Shown: positions 4,626 through 6,659 of the stretch, piece by piece
How the letters are laid out: each line of letters begins with the position of its first letter
How positions within the stretch are numbered: the first letter of the stretch is position 1
Assembly (NCBI GenBank): GCA_900322165.1
Contig: ONYR01000266.1
Coordinates: 1-6,659 of the forward strand
Origin: an uncultured Eubacteriales bacterium
GTDB lineage: Bacteria > Bacillota > Clostridia > Lachnospirales > Bianqueaceae
Length of the DNA: 6,659 nucleotides
Reading direction: 5' to 3'
Notes under the pieces: generated by a model
Seen by the model: only the letters and a program-made list of their open reading frames with translations
Databases searched by the model: none
What the model was told of the DNA's origin: nothing
Made by a program: the position numbers and the translations under genes

Positions 4626-6017
4626 ATGAATTATCGTATTGAACGCGATTCGATTGGAGAACGGGAGATCCCGGCGGATGCTTACTATGGCGTGCAGTCT
4701 CTTCGCGGCCATGAGAACTTTCACATTACCGGACGGCCGCTGCCGACGGAGTATATTGAGAGCCTCGCGGAGATCAAGCTTGCCTGCGCCCTGACGAACT
4801 ACGAGTGCGGGGAGCTGAACAAAAATGAGTATGAAGCAATCGCGCAGGCCTGCCGGGAGATCCTGGAAGGCAAATTCCACGACCAGTTTATCTGCGACGC
4901 GGTGCAGGGAAGCGCCGGGACCACGATCAACATGAACGCGAACGAGGTGATTGCGAACCGTGCGATCGAGATCCTCGGAGGGCGAAAGGGTGATTACAGC
5001 ATCATCCATCCGAATGATCATGTGAACCGTTCCCAGTCCACGAACGACGTCGTACCGAGCGCCGGCAAGATGACCGCAATCAAGATGCTGAAAAAAGCGC
5101 AGGAGCAGCTCCGGCGTCTCGAACACGCGCTTGGGCAGAAGGAGCGGGAGTTCTGGGACATCATCAAGATGGGCCGCACCGAGATGCAGGACGCGGTGCC
5201 GATCCGCCTCGGACAGGAGTTCGGCGCCTACAAGGCGGCTGTTTCGCGCGATATCGGACGTTTTGACATTGCGATCGCGGAGATGTCTCACGTCAACATG
5301 GGCGGGACCGCGATTGGAACGAGTATCAACGCAAAGCCGGAATACGTCGAGCGGATCGTGCCGAACCTCGCCCGGGTCAGCGGGCTGGATCTGAAGCAGT
5401 GCGAAAACCTTGTCGATGGGACGCAGAACCTTGACTGCTTTGCGTTTGTCTCCTCGATCCTGAAAACGTGCATCGTCTCGCTCGCAAAGATGAGCCACGA
5501 TCTGATGCTGATGTCTTCCGGACCGCGCACCGGGTTCGGCGAGATCCACCTGCCTTCAAAGCAGAACGGTTCCTCGATTATGCCCGGCAAGGTCAATCCG
5601 GTAGTCCCCGAGGTCATTACGCAGATCTCCTATCTCGTGATCGGCAACGACACGACCATCCTCATGGCGGTGGAGGGCGGGCAGCTCGAGCTTAACGCGT
5701 ACGAGCCGGTCATCTTCTACAAGCTTTTCGAATCGATCCGCGCGATCACGGGCGGTGTCGAAACGCTGGTCGACAACTGCATTCTCGATATCGAAGCCAA
5801 CGAGGAGCGGTGCCGCGATCTCGTGGAGCATTCGGTCGGCATCATCACGGCCATCACGCCGGAGGTCGGCTATCAGGCGGCCGCGGACATCGCGAAGGAA
5901 GCGATCCGCACCGGAAAGTCCGTGAGAGAGGTGCTGAAATCCAAGAAGATCATGAGTGATGAGGAAGCGGACAAGCTGCTTGATATCGGCAGCATGGTCG
6001 CGAATCAGGTCATGTAA
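4626..6017 (+). CDS. aspA: Aspartate ammonia-lyase (aspartase)
   Basis: A 463-residue member of the fumarase/aspartase superfamily, which forms cytosolic homotetramers; aspartase converts L-aspartate to fumarate and ammonia. Thr99 (AGTT), Ser138-Thr139-Asn140 in SQSTND, Thr185, and the signature GSSIMPGKVNP (315-325) are present. Ser316, Lys322 and Asn324 match catalytic Ser318, Lys324 and Asn326 of Bacillus AspB. MGRTxxQDAVPIRLGQEF, VIGNDTT and EGGQLELN point to aspartase rather than class II fumarase. The residue after Thr185 is Glu186, where Bacillus AspB has His and E. coli AspA has Gln. The protein is slightly shorter than E. coli AspA (478 aa), mostly at the C-terminus. The start is set by AAGGAAG (4611-4617) eight bases before the ATG. 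The gene has its own promoter and terminator. The family is firm; strict aspartate specificity is likely but not shown. Confidence 0.93.
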   Translation: MNYRIERDSIGEREIPADAYYGVQSLRGHENFHITGRPLPTEYIESLAEIKLACALTNYECGELNKNEYEAIAQACREILEGKFHDQFICDAVQGSAGTTINMNANEVIANRAIEILGGRKGDYSIIHPNDHVNRSQSTNDVVPSAGKMTAIKMLKKAQEQLRRLEHALGQKEREFWDIIKMGRTEMQDAVPIRLGQEFGAYKAAVSRDIGRFDIAIAEMSHVNMGGTAIGTSINAKPEYVERIVPNLARVSGLDLKQCENLVDGTQNLDCFAFVSSILKTCIVSLAKMSHDLMLMSSGPRTGFGEIHLPSKQNGSSIMPGKVNPVVPEVITQISYLVIGNDTTILMAVEGGQLELNAYEPVIFYKLFESIRAITGGVETLVDNCILDIEANEERCRDLVEHSVGIITAITPEVGYQAAADIAKEAIRTGKSVREVLKSKKIMSDEEADKLLDIGSMVANQVM

Positions 6018-6022
6018 AAAAC

Positions 6023-6054
6023 GGGCATCGCCTTTATGGGGCGGTGCCCTTTTT
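6023..6054 (+). terminator. Intrinsic terminator of aspA
   Basis: GGGCATCGCC (6023-6032) pairs with GGCGGTGCCC (6040-6049), 10 pairs including one T-G wobble, with a seven-base loop. T5 follows at 6050-6054. It begins six bases after the aspA stop codon and is preceded by an A-run, so it may also work in reverse. Confidence 0.92.
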
Positions 6055-6056
6055 GG

Positions 6057-6085
6057 TTGAACTTTTGGATAAAATGATTTACAAT
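6057..6085 (+). promoter_or_regulatory. Promoter of the lactonase gene
   Basis: The -35 box TTGAAC (6057-6062) and the -10 box TACAAT (6080-6085) are 17 bases apart. Transcription would start near 6092, giving a leader of about 55 nt. The promoter abuts the aspA terminator. Confidence 0.7.
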
Positions 6086-6146
6086 AAACCAAATATACAG
6101 TTCATTAGGCATTGAGGATCAAGTAAACGAAAGGGGAAGACGGTTG

Positions 6147-6659
6147 ATGTCCTATCGTTTCTTTTTAGGCTGCTACACCCAGCAGAATACAAGCAGTGAG
6201 GCGATGCCGGCCAAAGGCATTTACACGATCGAGATCTCCGAGGAAGGAAAGCTGATCGGGGAGCCGCGTCTCGTGGCGAAACAGGTCTCGCCCACCTATT
6301 TTTATCTGACCAAGAACAAGAAGACGCTCTATGCGGTGTCGGAGCCCGGCGAAGGGGCCAGGGGACTGATCGTGGCCTATCACGTTGCGGAAGACGGCAG
6401 TCTGACCGCGTTTTCCAAGCAGGTCTCTGCCAGGGGCGGACTGTGCCATGTGATGATGGATCAGGAGGAGAAGAACCTGATCGTTATTGCGTACCACGAT
6501 GCAACCATTGAATCTTACCCGATCGATGAAGAGGGGAAGATCACGCCGATGTTCTGCCTCAGACACCACATCGGGAGCGGCCCGGTCATCGACCGGCAGG
6601 AAGCGGCTCATACGCACAGCATCAACTTTACGCCGGACTATCGATATGCGGTCGTGTGC
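6147..6659 (+). CDS. 6-phosphogluconolactonase, beta-propeller type, N-terminal half (3' truncated)
   Basis: The first 171 codons are present and the reading frame is still open at the window edge. The product resembles the YbhE/Pgl (YkgB) lactonase family, seven-bladed beta-propellers that hydrolyse 6-phosphogluconolactone in the oxidative pentose phosphate pathway. Family features are the opening FFLGCYTQQ, KGIYTIEISEEGKL, SPTYFYLTKNKKTLYAVSE, the GGLCHVMMDQEEKNLIVIAYHDATIESYPIDEEGKI blade repeats (about residues 111-139), and HTHSINFTPDYRYAVV at the end (155-170). The family is usually about 330-350 residues, so roughly half is visible. The ATG is set by AAGGGGA (6131-6137) nine bases upstream, and no signal peptide is seen. 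Related propellers with other lactone substrates exist, so the exact reaction is inferred and no symbol is given. Confidence 0.85.
   Translation, partial: MSYRFFLGCYTQQNTSSEAMPAKGIYTIEISEEGKLIGEPRLVAKQVSPTYFYLTKNKKTLYAVSEPGEGARGLIVAYHVAEDGSLTAFSKQVSARGGLCHVMMDQEEKNLIVIAYHDATIESYPIDEEGKITPMFCLRHHIGSGPVIDRQEAAHTHSINFTPDYRYAVVC

Noticed and set aside
4419..5549. A 376-codon minus-strand open frame over aspA
   Set aside because: It is a shadow of aspA coding bias. It also crosses the aspA promoter, leader and part of the pfl terminator, and resembles no known family.

Overview
The window looks like chromosomal DNA from an anaerobic or facultatively anaerobic, moderately GC-rich member of the Bacillota (Clostridia or Erysipelotrichia-like). 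The inference rests on purine-rich Shine-Dalgarno sites, sigma-A type promoters, a near-consensus CcpA-type cre site, a TTG start, and protein sequences close to Firmicute pyruvate formate-lyase, its activase and aspartase. The species cannot be named from this sequence. All real genes lie on the + strand. No tRNA, rRNA, CRISPR, insertion sequence or phage gene was seen.

Layout. (1) 1-316 is the 3' end of pyrD, class 1B dihydroorotate dehydrogenase. (2) 317-551 is a regulatory gap with a strong promoter (402-430), a cre-like operator just past the predicted transcription start, and a leader of about 115 nt. (3) 552-4385 is a three-gene unit: a divergent CbiK-family (anaerobic cobaltochelatase fold) protein, pflB (pyruvate formate-lyase, TTG start) and pflA (its radical-SAM activase). 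It closes with a strong intrinsic terminator at 4405-4454. (4) 4479-4625 holds the promoter and a structured leader of about 100 nt for aspA. (5) 4626-6017 is aspA, aspartate ammonia-lyase, followed by an intrinsic terminator at 6023-6054. (6) 6057-6146 carries a promoter and leader for the last gene, a YkgB/YbhE-type 6-phosphogluconolactonase, which runs off the window at 6659.

Function. PflB converts pyruvate and CoA to acetyl-CoA and formate. It needs PflA to place a radical on Gly730. The cre-like site suggests glucose repression of the whole unit. AspA releases ammonia from aspartate and makes fumarate, and the lactonase belongs to the oxidative pentose phosphate pathway. These are fermentative central-metabolism genes in separate transcription units.

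The least expected part is the first gene of the pfl unit. It keeps the chelatase fold, the catalytic His and the conserved Glu of CbiK, but has Tyr in place of the third metal-site His. It sits in a PFL operon with no cobalamin gene in view. Other points for a second look are a Cys-Cys-Cys triplet at the PFL active site, a hairpin inside the start of pflA combined with no visible Shine-Dalgarno site, a Glu in the aspartase substrate loop, and possible leader ORFs and RNA structure upstream of the first pfl-unit gene and aspA.
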